Source of the DNA: Amycolatopsis sp. cg9
GTDB taxonomy: Bacteria; Actinomycetota; Actinomycetes; Mycobacteriales; Pseudonocardiaceae
Assembly: GCF_041346945.1 (NCBI RefSeq)
Contig: NZ_CP166850.1
Coordinates: 4,813,501-4,877,500 of the forward strand
Reading direction: 5' to 3'
DNA length: 64,000 bases
The notes beneath the pieces were generated by a model. That model had not been told where the DNA came from, ran no database searches, and saw only the letters and a list, made by a program, of their open reading frames with translations. Numbering within the stretch: position 1 is the stretch's first letter; each line of letters opens with the position of its first letter. A program made the translations under genes and the position numbers. This document shows, piece by piece, positions 41,272 to 49,080 of the stretch.

Positions 41272-42465
41272 CTACCACCAGGCTTGTTCGGTGTCCGGGC
41301 CCGCGGAGGGCAAGCGGACCGTGAACGCACTGCCGCCGCCCTGCGCCGCGCTCGCGCGGACCGTGCCGCCGTGGGCTTGGACGATTCCGCGGGTGATCGC
41401 CAGGCCCAGGCCCGCGCCCCCGGTGGGGGCGCCGGCCTGGGCGAACGGCTCGAAGATGCGCTCTTCCTCGCCCGGGGGTACGCCGGGGCCGTGGTCGCGG
41501 ACCGAGACCTCGGCCCACGTCCGGTCGTCGCGGGCGCCGACCGTGATGGCCGTGCCTTCCGGGGCCACCGCCGCCGCGTTGGCCAGGAGGTTCGTGAACA
41601 CCTGGACCAGGCGGTCGGCGTCGCCGCGGACCGGGCCCGTCTCGCCCGCGCGCTCGATGCGGACACCCATTCGCTCGGCCGCACCTTCGACGCTGTCCAC
41701 CGCGCTCTCCAGCACCCCCGCCATGTCCACATCGGACAGCCGGAGGCGCAGCCTGCCGCCCTGCAGACGGGTCAGGTCGAGGACGTCGTTGGACAGCCGG
41801 ATCAGCCGGTCGGTGTTCTTCGCCGCGATCGCCACCAGGCGGGCGGCGCGCTCGCCGAGTTCGCCGAAGCGGCCGGAGCCGACCAGCTCCAGCGAGCCGT
41901 GGATCGACGTCAGGGGCGTCCGCAGCTCATGGCTGACCAGCGAGACGAGCTCCTCGCGCACCTCACGGGCGCGGTTCGCGTCCCGCCGCGCCTGGACGAC
42001 CGACACCTCCAGCTCGACCCAGTGCGCGAGGTCCCGCAGCCGGCCGCGTTCGGCCGCGGTCAGGCGCCGCGGCTCGCGGTCGATCACGCACAGCGTCCCG
42101 GCCTTGTGCCCGGACGGCGTGGTCAACGGCTGCCCGGCGTAGAACCGGATGTACGGCGGCCCCGTCACCATCGGGTTGTCGGCGAAGCGCGGGTCCAGGT
42201 GGGCGTCCGGGATCTCCATCAGGTCGTCGCGTTCGATGGCCCGGGCGCAGAACGAAACGCTGCGCGGGGTTTCCCGCTCGTCGAGCCCGGCGCAGGACTT
42301 GAACCACTGCCGGTCCAGCTCCACCAGCGACACCAGCGCGATCGGCACGCTGAAGGTGTGCTGGGCGAGCCGGGTGATCCGGTCGAACCGTTCTTCGCTG
42401 GGGGTGTCGAGCAGGTCGAGCGCGCGCACGGCGGCGACCCGCGCCAGCTCCGCGTCCCCGTCCAC
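41272..42465 (-). CDS. GAF-domain sensor histidine kinase
   Basis: A 397-residue soluble kinase: GAF domain (about 25-150, with FDRITRLAQHTFSVPIALVSLVE), phospho-acceptor His179 in LVSHELRTPLTSIHG, then a HATPase domain with N box NLLANAA, G1 DHGPGVP and G2 GAGLGLAI. With no membrane segment it should sense an internal cue such as redox state, light or a small ligand; Cys residues in the GAF (SCAG, FCAR) are worth noting. It is convergent with the two response regulators, 47 bases apart, and is probably their kinase. Confidence 0.9.
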   Translation of the reverse strand: MDGDAELARVAAVRALDLLDTPSEERFDRITRLAQHTFSVPIALVSLVELDRQWFKSCAGLDERETPRSVSFCARAIERDDLMEIPDAHLDPRFADNPMVTGPPYIRFYAGQPLTTPSGHKAGTLCVIDREPRRLTAAERGRLRDLAHWVELEVSVVQARRDANRAREVREELVSLVSHELRTPLTSIHGSLELVGSGRFGELGERAARLVAIAAKNTDRLIRLSNDVLDLTRLQGGRLRLRLSDVDMAGVLESAVDSVEGAAERMGVRIERAGETGPVRGDADRLVQVFTNLLANAAAVAPEGTAITVGARDDRTWAEVSVRDHGPGVPPGEEERIFEPFAQAGAPTGGAGLGLAITRGIVQAHGGTVRASAAQGGGSAFTVRLPSAGPDTEQAWW

Positions 42466-42537
42466 GGCCTCAGTATCGAAGCGCGCGACCCCGCTGTCCT
42501 GCCGGCGACCCGATCAGGTGACGGTAGCGTCGGCGGG

Positions 42538-43119
42538 GTGAAGATCATCGTGCTGGGCGCGACCGGGCTCGTCGGGCGGGCCGTCGTCGCCGCGCTGGAG
42601 CCGCGTCACGACGTAGTCCGGGTCTCGCGGACGTCCGGGGTCCGGGCCGACCTGGGTGCTCCCTCCTCTCTCGACGCGGTGCTTTCCGCGGGGGCCGATG
42701 CCGTCGTGTGCTGCGCCGCCAACGTGCCGCTGCGGGCACTCGCCGACCTGACCGACGAGCAGGTGCTCGACGACCTGCGCGGCAAGCTGCTCGGCCAGGT
42801 CGCCCTCGCCCGGCGCGCTGCCGGGCACCTGACCGACGGTGGCTCGATCACGCTCACCGGCGGCACGTTCACCGAGCCGATCCCCGGCAGCGGGCTCGGC
42901 GCGCTGGTGAACGCCGGGCTCGAGGGGTTCGTCCGGTCGGCCGCCGCGGAGCTGCCGCGGGGCCTGCGGATCAACCTCGTGAGCCCGGGGTGGATCAGCG
43001 AAACCCTTGAGGCGATGGGCGAAGACGGTGCCGGCGGGACACCGGTGGCGGCCGTCGCCGAGGCCTACCGCGACCTCGTCGAAGGGGACGCCACCGGCAC
43101 CACCGTCGTTCCCCGGTAG
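42538..43119 (+). CDS. Atypical SDR-type protein lacking the YxxxK motif
   Basis: A 193-residue Rossmann protein with the cofactor motif IVLGATGLVGRAV at residues 4-16. The SDR core is short. Where the catalytic YxxxK would be, the sequence is GSGLGALVNAGLEGF, so the Tyr and Lys are absent. A nearby SPGW motif is typical of the SDR C-terminal region. It may be a cofactor-binding or regulatory protein rather than a normal dehydrogenase. The GTG start at 42538 diverges from the kinase gene. Confidence 0.75.
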   Translation: MKIIVLGATGLVGRAVVAALEPRHDVVRVSRTSGVRADLGAPSSLDAVLSAGADAVVCCAANVPLRALADLTDEQVLDDLRGKLLGQVALARRAAGHLTDGGSITLTGGTFTEPIPGSGLGALVNAGLEGFVRSAAAELPRGLRINLVSPGWISETLEAMGEDGAGGTPVAAVAEAYRDLVEGDATGTTVVPR

Positions 43120-43125
43120 CCCGGC

Positions 43126-43869
43126 TCAGCGGGGTACGAAGCCCACGTCGTTGTTGGGCTCGTACTGGAACGGCCAGACCGGCATCGGATCGGTCGACAG
43201 CGTGCTTCCCAGGCCGCCGTGGAAGTCCGAGTCCAGGTACCACTCCGTGCCCGCGTGGAACTTCGTCGCCGTCAGGCCCGGTGGGGGCGTGGTCCGCAGC
43301 TTGTACGTACCTTGCGGGATGTCTTCGAAGTAGTAGTCCTCGCCGTTCGTCGTGGTCACCGTGCGGTTCAGCAAACCCTCGTACGCGCTCGGACCCACCA
43401 GCGAGATCTGCGTTTCGCGCCGGGGTTCGGTGCTCTGGCGGATCCCGTCGCCGTTCGTGTCGTCCCAGGCGCGGCCATGGAGGCGGCCGCCGATCTGCGC
43501 GAATTCGTCGTACCCGGACCAGTACTGCTCGGTCAGCGTCCGGTCGTGGGTGTTCGAGCTGATCGACCGGTAGCCGTCGTCGACCCCGAGGATCCGGTAG
43601 TCGCCCAGGGGCAGGCCGGTGAACGAGTACTTCCCTTGGGCGTCGGTGAAGGTCACGTAGTCGGTCGCCGGGGTGATCAGGTGCGCGACGACCTTGGCGC
43701 CCGCGCGGCCGGGGTCGCCCGGGTCGTGCTGGAAGTCGCCGTCGCGGTCGAACCAGACCAGTCCCTCCAGCTCCCCGATGTCCGCGGCCGCCGCGGCCGG
43801 CCCGGCCAGCACCCCCGTCAGCACCGCGGCCACGGCCCCCAGAGCAGCCGCTCTTCGCCGGAACTCCAT
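43126..43869 (-). CDS. Secreted SdrD B-like / Cna B-like domain protein
   Basis: A 247-residue exported protein with an N-terminal signal peptide (residues 1-28, ending AGPAAAAA). It contains two B-type repeats, each starting with a calcium-loop-like Asp cluster (WFDRDGDFQHDPGD near 39 and WDDTNGDGIRQSTEP near 135), followed by the beta-sandwich pattern GKYSFTGLPLGDYRI or DYYFEDIPQGTYKL. No sortase motif or membrane anchor is visible, so it is probably released. A role as an extracellular matrix or binding protein is inferred from family. Confidence 0.82.
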   Translation of the reverse strand: MEFRRRAAALGAVAAVLTGVLAGPAAAAADIGELEGLVWFDRDGDFQHDPGDPGRAGAKVVAHLITPATDYVTFTDAQGKYSFTGLPLGDYRILGVDDGYRSISSNTHDRTLTEQYWSGYDEFAQIGGRLHGRAWDDTNGDGIRQSTEPRRETQISLVGPSAYEGLLNRTVTTTNGEDYYFEDIPQGTYKLRTTPPPGLTATKFHAGTEWYLDSDFHGGLGSTLSTDPMPVWPFQYEPNNDVGFVPR

Positions 43870-43916
43870 GGTGGATCCCCCTTCTCGGGCGGCCCCTCGC
43901 CGCCGGTGGGAGGAAG

Positions 43917-44480
43917 CTACCGCGAGGCACCGACAGTTTCGGAATCCCAGGCGTGAGCTGCGAAAGCTTCGTCCAGCGGCGCCTGGATCAACCGGTTCGC
44001 GTACGTCGAAACCGTGTACGTCCCGATCCCCAGCACCACCTCCAGCGCGTTCCGCGGGGTGAACCCGGCCTCGACGAACGCGGCCAGCGACGAAGGCGGG
44101 ACGTCGCCCGTCGTGTCCATCACGGTCAAGGCGAACCGCCGCAGCGCCTCGAGCCGCGCGGACGGCAGCGGAGCCTGCGCACGCAACGCCGTCACCAGCT
44201 CGGGCGGCGCCGAAAGGCCTTCCAGCGAGGCCGTGTGCATCGCGACGCAGACGTGGCAGCCGTTGCGCGTGGCCACCGTCATGACCAGGGTTTCCCGCTC
44301 CAGCGCCGTCAGCGTCGTGGCTTCGAAGATCGCGTTCAGCTTGAGGAACCCGTTCAGCGTCTCCGGCGACGTCGCCATCCGGGCGACGGCCGCCGGGACG
44401 TGGCCGAACTTCTTCGCGGTGGCCGCCATCGTCGGGCGCGCGGCCGGGGGTGCAGACTCCGGGGTGTGATCGGGGAACAA
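43917..44480 (-). CDS. Carboxymuconolactone decarboxylase family protein (AhpD-like)
   Basis: A 187-residue helical protein with the AhpD-type redox centre CHVCVAMH: Cys75, Cys78 and His82. Such proteins act as alkylhydroperoxidase-like disulfide reductases; some are decarboxylases. The TTG start at 44480 is supported by GGAGG spaced four bases upstream, and no other start fits the conserved N-terminus. It is divergent from a MarR regulator across 74 bases holding a 17-base palindrome, so a redox-responsive circuit is likely. Confidence 0.87.
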   Translation of the reverse strand: MFPDHTPESAPPAARPTMAATAKKFGHVPAAVARMATSPETLNGFLKLNAIFEATTLTALERETLVMTVATRNGCHVCVAMHTASLEGLSAPPELVTALRAQAPLPSARLEALRRFALTVMDTTGDVPPSSLAAFVEAGFTPRNALEVVLGIGTYTVSTYANRLIQAPLDEAFAAHAWDSETVGASR

Positions 44481-44500
44481 GGCGCCTCCAGAGGTAGGAT

Positions 44501-44541
44501 CGACAACGTGGTTGTCGAAACCGTAAACCTGGTTGTCGAAA
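44501..44541. promoter_or_regulatory. MarR operator region between AhpD-like gene and MarR gene
   Basis: A perfect palindrome CGACAAC-GTG-GTTGTCG lies at 44501-44517. Its right half, GGTTGTCGAAA (44510-44520), recurs 21 bases later at 44531-44541, two helical turns away. This fits two MarR dimers binding on one DNA face and repressing both divergent genes. Confidence 0.75.
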
Positions 44542-44554
44542 AGGGCAAGGGGTA

Positions 44555-45019
44555 ATGGCCGAACCGCCCGGCTACGAGCTGCCCTTCCTGCTCTTCGGCG
44601 GCTTCCGCACGCTCATCGACCGCCTGCACGCCGAGCTCGCGCGCCGCGGCCACCCGGACGTCCGCCCGTCGTACGGGTTCGCCATGCAGGCCATCGGCGT
44701 CCAGGGCGCGACGGCGTCGGAGATCGGGCGTCGCCTCGGCGTGTCCAAGCAGGCGGCGGGCAAGACCGTCGAACGCCTGGAAGCACTCGGGTACGCCGAG
44801 CGCGCCGACGACCCCGCCGACGCGCGCCGCAAGATCGTGCGGCTCAGCGCGCATGGCGTCGACGCGCTCACGAAGTCGGCGGAAATCTTCGACGACCTGC
44901 GCGCGGAGTGGGCGCGCGCGGTCGGCGCCGAGCGGATCGGCGCGCTCGAAGCCGACCTGCGCAAGGTCGTCGGGCCCGCGGCCTACCGGCTGGACGCCGC
45001 GGGGTGGTTCACGAGCTAG
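44555..45019 (+). CDS. MarR family regulator
   Basis: A 154-residue winged-helix protein with recognition region ATASEIGRRLGVSKQAAGKTVERLEALGYAERADDPADARRKIVRLS (about 50-96), including the DxRxK wing pattern. There is no Cys, so it probably senses a ligand rather than direct thiol oxidation. It is divergent from the AhpD-like gene and most likely represses it and itself. The 3' end overlaps the convergent cupin gene by four bases. Confidence 0.9.
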   Translation: MAEPPGYELPFLLFGGFRTLIDRLHAELARRGHPDVRPSYGFAMQAIGVQGATASEIGRRLGVSKQAAGKTVERLEALGYAERADDPADARRKIVRLSAHGVDALTKSAEIFDDLRAEWARAVGAERIGALEADLRKVVGPAAYRLDAAGWFTS

Positions 45020-45432
45020 AAGCCGCAGCCCGGGTCCGGCGCGTCCTCCGACAGCGGGCTGCCCGCCGGCAGCACGTACAGGACCTCCAGCACCAGCGGG
45101 GTCGACCCGAGGTTGCGGCCGATGTGCACCTGGTCGGGCTTTTCGCTGAACGCGCGCCCGGTGCCGAAGACGCCGTCGAGGCTGCAGTCGGCCAGGTTGT
45201 GCGTCAGCGTCCCGGCCTTCACGTACGCGTAGAGCGTGCCGTCGTGGAAGTGCCAGCCGGTGTAGCCGCCGGGCTGGATGGTGATCTCCCGCAGCGTGTA
45301 GTCGGTCTTGCCGACGGTCTTCTGGGCCAGGATCGTCCCGGCGACGCCGCTGCCGGGCGTCGCGGACGCCGTCCCGGGCAGCAGTGCGGCGGCGAGTGCC
45401 GTGGCGGCGATGATCGTGCAGGTCTTGCGCAT
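45016..45432 (-). CDS. Secreted single-domain cupin
   Basis: A 138-residue protein with a signal peptide (residues 1-24, ending GTASA) and a cupin fold. Metal ligands are in GWHFHDGTLYAYVKAG (motif 1 with His-x-His) and the later VHIGRNLGSTPLVLEV (motif 2, one His). Two Cys (NLADCS and the C-terminal PGCGF) may form a disulfide outside the cell. Substrate unknown. Confidence 0.82.
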   Translation of the reverse strand: MRKTCTIIAATALAAALLPGTASATPGSGVAGTILAQKTVGKTDYTLREITIQPGGYTGWHFHDGTLYAYVKAGTLTHNLADCSLDGVFGTGRAFSEKPDQVHIGRNLGSTPLVLEVLYVLPAGSPLSEDAPDPGCGF

Positions 45433-45445
45433 CGGGCGGTACTCC

Positions 45446-46933
45446 TCACGACGGGCGCAGGGTGCGCCGCATCATCTTGCCCGATTCGGTGCGCGGCAGG
45501 CGATCGGTGAAGTCGAACCGCTTCGGCGTCTTGAACCCCGCCAGCGCCGCCCGGCAGTGCTCGGCCAGCCGCGCGGCCAGGTCGTCGCCGGGGGAGACCC
45601 CGGGGACCGGCTCGACGACGGCGATCACGCGCTGCCCCCATTCGTCGTCCGGCTCGCCGATCACCGCCACGTCGGCGACGTCGGGGTGCGTGAGCAGCCG
45701 CGCCTCGACTTCGGCCGGGTAGATGTTGACGCCGCCGGAGAGGATCAGGTCGGTCCGGCGGTCGAGCAGGAAGACGCGGCCTTCGCCGTCGCGGTACCCG
45801 AAGTCGCCGACGGTGATGAACTCGCCCGACCGGTTCGCCGCGGTCTTCTCCGGGTCGCCGAGGTAGTCGAGCGCGGTGTGGGCGGAGCTGAACCAGATCG
45901 TGCCCGGCTCGCCGCCGGGCACCTCGGCGCCGTCGTCGTCGAGGACCTTCAGGCGCACACCGGTCAAGGGCAGGCCCACGGTGCCCGGCGCGGCCAGCCA
46001 CCCGGTCGCCGTGACGCCGCAGATCAGCCCCTCCGAAGCGCCGTAGTACTCGTGCACCACCGGGCCGAGCCACTCGATCATCCGCTCCTTGACCTCGCGC
46101 GGGCAGGGCGCCGCGCCGTGGATCACGCTCACCAGGCTCGAAAGGTCGTACCGCGCGCGGACGTCTTCGGGCAGCCGCAGCATCCGGTGGAACATGGTCG
46201 GGACGAGGTGGGTGCTCGTGACGCGGTGCCGTTCGACCAGCCGCAACGTCTCTTCGGCGTCGAAGCGGTCCATCAGCACCGCGCTGTGCCCGAGGTGCAT
46301 CGCGTTGACGGCGAACGAACCGGGCGCGGCGTGGTAGAGCGGGCAGGCCACCAGGTGCACCCCCGGCCCCGGGAGCACGCCGAACATCGCCAGCAGGTCG
46401 CGGTGGATCGGGTGCAGCGACGGCGGGTTCCCGCTCAGCGCGCGCCGGACGCCCTTGGGCCGCCCGGTGGTCCCCGACGTGTAGAGCATCGTCTGGCCCG
46501 CGGTCCGCGGCTCGGGCGGCGTCGACGGCTCGTCCGCGCCCCAGGACGCGTAGTCGCCCCAGCCCCCGGCCGGGCCGATCGAGAACCTCGGCACGTCGAG
46601 GTCGCACTCCCGCGCGATGGCCGCCTCCGCGACGACGACCCGGGCGCCGCTGTTCGCCACCACGTAGGCGATTTCGGCCGGCGAGGACCGGTGGTTGACC
46701 GGCGTGAAGTACATCCCGGCCTGCAGCGTCGCGAACAGCAGCTCGAAGTACGGGAGTCCGTTGTGGACGATCGCGACGACGCCGTCGCCGGGGCCGAGCG
46801 CGAGCCGGTGCAGCGCGTGCGTCAGCCGGTTCGCCCGCGCGGCCAGCTCGCCGAAGGTCGCGGCGGTCCCGTCGGGCGCGAGCACCGCGAGCCGGTCCGG
46901 GTGCTGCTCGGCGACGTCGAAGAAGGTGCTCAC
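45446..46933 (-). CDS. Acyl-CoA synthetase (AMP-binding, fatty-acid-CoA ligase type)
   Basis: A 495-residue adenylating enzyme. The A3 motif LYTSGTTGRPKGV begins near residue 150, the A5-like YYGASEGL near 290, the A7/A8 region GDFGYRDGEGRVFLLDRRTDLILSGG is split by the hinge Asp, and the catalytic Lys lies in the C-terminal RTESGKMMRR. It activates a carboxylic acid to acyl-CoA. The GTG at 46933 lacks a ribosome site but has TAGCGT seven bases upstream on its strand, so the message is probably leaderless. It is divergent by 31 bases from an acyl-CoA dehydrogenase. Confidence 0.9.
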   Translation of the reverse strand: MSTFFDVAEQHPDRLAVLAPDGTAATFGELAARANRLTHALHRLALGPGDGVVAIVHNGLPYFELLFATLQAGMYFTPVNHRSSPAEIAYVVANSGARVVVAEAAIARECDLDVPRFSIGPAGGWGDYASWGADEPSTPPEPRTAGQTMLYTSGTTGRPKGVRRALSGNPPSLHPIHRDLLAMFGVLPGPGVHLVACPLYHAAPGSFAVNAMHLGHSAVLMDRFDAEETLRLVERHRVTSTHLVPTMFHRMLRLPEDVRARYDLSSLVSVIHGAAPCPREVKERMIEWLGPVVHEYYGASEGLICGVTATGWLAAPGTVGLPLTGVRLKVLDDDGAEVPGGEPGTIWFSSAHTALDYLGDPEKTAANRSGEFITVGDFGYRDGEGRVFLLDRRTDLILSGGVNIYPAEVEARLLTHPDVADVAVIGEPDDEWGQRVIAVVEPVPGVSPGDDLAARLAEHCRAALAGFKTPKRFDFTDRLPRTESGKMMRRTLRPS

Positions 46934-46938
46934 GCGCC

Positions 46939-46959
46939 GCACGCTACCGGGTACCGTGC
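46939..46959. promoter_or_regulatory. Palindromic operator covering two divergent leaderless promoters
   Basis: GCACGCTACC and GGTACCGTGC flank a central G with one mismatch. The 31-base gap holds a -10-like TACCGT (46952-46957) seven bases before the dehydrogenase ATG and TAGCGT (46946-46941, minus strand) seven bases before the ligase GTG, both inside or at the edge of the palindrome. One bound protein could close both promoters. Confidence 0.65.
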
Positions 46960-46964
46960 GACGC

Positions 46965-48101
46965 ATGGACGCGGACGTTTTCGGGCAGGTTCTCGGCGCG
47001 GTGCGGGAGTTCGTGCGCAAGGAGGTCGTGCCGCGCGAGGCGGAGATCGACGAGCACGACGAGATCCCGGCCGAAATCCGGGACAAAGCCGCCGAACTGG
47101 GCCTGTTCGGCTGGGCGCTGCCGGAGGAGTACGGCGGCCTGGGCCTCGCCATGGCCGAAGACGTCCGGCTGGCGATCGAGCTCGGCTGGACGACGCCCGC
47201 GTTCCGGTCCCTGTTCGGCACCAACAACGGCATCGCCGGCCAGGCGATCGTGCACTACGGGACGCCGGACCAGCGCACCCGCTGGCTGCCGCGGCTGGCC
47301 GCCGGGCAGGCGGTCGCCTCCTTCGCGCTCACCGAAGCCGAGGCCGGATCGGACCCGGGTGGCCTGACCAGCCGCGCGGTCCGCGACGGCGACCGCTACC
47401 GGCTCTCGGGCACCAAGCGGTTCATCACGAACGCGCCGCTCGCCGAGGTCTTCGTCGCCTTCGCGCGCACCGACCTCGACAGCACCGGCAGCCGCGGCAT
47501 CTCGGCGTTCCTGGTCCCCGCCGGCGCGAACGGCGTCACGGTCGGCCCGCACGACACCAAGATGGGCCAGGCCGGCGCGTGGACGTCGGAGGTGGTCTTC
47601 GACGACGTCGAGCTGCCGGCCGACGCGCTGGTCGGCGAAGAGGGCAAGGGCTTCGGCATCGCGATGGCCTCGCTCGCCCGCGGCCGGCTGCACATCGCGG
47701 CGCTGTGCGTCGGCATGGCCGAGCGCGCGCTCGCCGAAGCCGTCGAGTACGCGCGGACCGCACGCCAGGGCGGCCAGGTGATCGGGGAGTACCAGCTGGT
47801 CCAGGCACTGCTCGCGGAGTCGCACGCGGAGCTGGCGGCCGGTCGCGCGATGGTGCACGAGGCGGCCGCGAAGTACGACTCCGGCGAGGACCGCAAGCTC
47901 GGCCCGTCGTCGGCGAAGCTGTTCTGCACGGAGATGCTCGGCCGGGTCGCCGACCGCGCGGTGCAGGTGCACGGCGGCATGGGGTATGTCCGCGGGGTGC
48001 CGGTCGAGCGGATCTACCGGGACGCGCGGCTGTTCCGCATCTACGAGGGCACCAGCGAGATCCAGAAGCTCGTGATCGCGCGGCAGCTGCTCAAGGGCTG
48101 A
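46965..48101 (+). CDS. Acyl-CoA dehydrogenase
   Basis: A 378-residue flavin enzyme. The FAD-binding segment ALTEAEAGSDPGG lies near residue 122, the later signature QVHGGMGYVRGVPVERIYRDAR near 333, and the catalytic base is Glu361 in RIYEGTSEIQ. It introduces the alpha-beta double bond in an acyl-CoA and passes electrons to ETF. The divergent ligase supplies its substrate class. The ATG has no ribosome site and is predicted leaderless. Confidence 0.94.
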   Translation: MDADVFGQVLGAVREFVRKEVVPREAEIDEHDEIPAEIRDKAAELGLFGWALPEEYGGLGLAMAEDVRLAIELGWTTPAFRSLFGTNNGIAGQAIVHYGTPDQRTRWLPRLAAGQAVASFALTEAEAGSDPGGLTSRAVRDGDRYRLSGTKRFITNAPLAEVFVAFARTDLDSTGSRGISAFLVPAGANGVTVGPHDTKMGQAGAWTSEVVFDDVELPADALVGEEGKGFGIAMASLARGRLHIAALCVGMAERALAEAVEYARTARQGGQVIGEYQLVQALLAESHAELAAGRAMVHEAAAKYDSGEDRKLGPSSAKLFCTEMLGRVADRAVQVHGGMGYVRGVPVERIYRDARLFRIYEGTSEIQKLVIARQLLKG

Positions 48102-48103
48102 AC

Positions 48104-48134
48104 TTGCGCTGGAGTTCACTCCAGCTCTTACGGT
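48104..48134 (+). promoter_or_regulatory. MerR-type promoter with 19-base spacer
   Basis: TTGCGC (48104-48109) and TACGGT (48129-48134) are 19 bases apart, the overlong spacing of MerR-controlled promoters, and the spacer carries the dyad CTGGAG-TTCA-CTCCAG (48109-48124). The ATG of the SDR gene follows the -10 box by seven bases, so the message is probably leaderless. No merR gene is present within the window. Confidence 0.75.
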
Positions 48135-48141
48135 CGTTGAC

Positions 48142-49080
48142 ATGACCACCGCACAGCACAAGATCGGCTCCGGGTTCGGCGCCGAAAGCACCGCCGCCGA
48201 GGTCGTCGCGGGGATCGACCTGACCGGCAAGCTCGCGATCGTCACCGGCGGCTACTCGGGCATCGGCCTCGAGACGACCCGCGCGCTGACGGCGGCGGGC
48301 GCGCACGTCGTCGTCCCGGCCCGCCGCCCTGAGACGGCCGAAGAAGCGTTGCGGGGCTTCGAAAACGTCGAGGTCGGCGAACTCGACCTGGCTGACCTCG
48401 GCAGCGTCCGCGCGTTCGCCGAGCGTTTCGTCGCTTCGGGCCGGGGGATCGACGTCTTCATCGGCAGCGCCGGGATCATGGCGCTGCCGGAGACCCGCGT
48501 CGGACCGGGCTGGGAGGCGCAGTTCGCGACCAACCACCTCGGCCACTTCGCCCTGGTGAACCGGCTCTGGCCGGCTTTCGCCGACGGCGCCCGCGTCGTT
48601 TCCGTGTCCTCGCGCGGCCACCACTACGGCCCGGTGCGCTTCGACGACCTCGAATTCCGGCAGGGCTACGACAAGTGGGTCGCCTACGGCCAGGCGAAGA
48701 CCGCGAACGTTCTCTTCGCGGTGCAGCTCGACAAGCTCGCCCGGGACCGCGTGCGCGCCTTCGCCCTGCACCCGGGCCGGATCCTGACCGACCTCGTCCG
48801 CCACCTCGACCGGCAGGAGCTGATCGACGCCGGGATGGTGGACGCCGACGGCCGGGTCACCGGCGGCGCGAAGACCCCGGAGCAGGGCGCCGCGACGCAG
48901 GTGTGGGCGGCGACGTCCCCGCAGCTCGACGGCCTCGGCGGGCTCTACCTCGAGGACTGCGACGTCGCGGAACCCGCGGGTGACGTGCGGGCCGGGGTCA
49001 AGGACTACGCGCTCGACCCGGTGCTGGCCGAGCGCCTGTGGACGGTGTCGGCCGAGCTCACCGGCGTCAACGCCTTCTAG
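48142..49080 (+). CDS. Short-chain dehydrogenase/reductase under MerR-type control
   Basis: A 312-residue SDR of the longer retinol-dehydrogenase or WW-oxidoreductase-like type. The cofactor motif TGGYSGIG is at about residues 35-42, NHLG near 133, a catalytic Ser in SVSSRGHHYG and YGQAK near 182. Substrate unknown. The MerR-type promoter suggests induction by an electrophile, aldehyde or metal stress. Its stop codon overlaps the convergent aminotransferase stop. Confidence 0.9.
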   Translation: MTTAQHKIGSGFGAESTAAEVVAGIDLTGKLAIVTGGYSGIGLETTRALTAAGAHVVVPARRPETAEEALRGFENVEVGELDLADLGSVRAFAERFVASGRGIDVFIGSAGIMALPETRVGPGWEAQFATNHLGHFALVNRLWPAFADGARVVSVSSRGHHYGPVRFDDLEFRQGYDKWVAYGQAKTANVLFAVQLDKLARDRVRAFALHPGRILTDLVRHLDRQELIDAGMVDADGRVTGGAKTPEQGAATQVWAATSPQLDGLGGLYLEDCDVAEPAGDVRAGVKDYALDPVLAERLWTVSAELTGVNAF

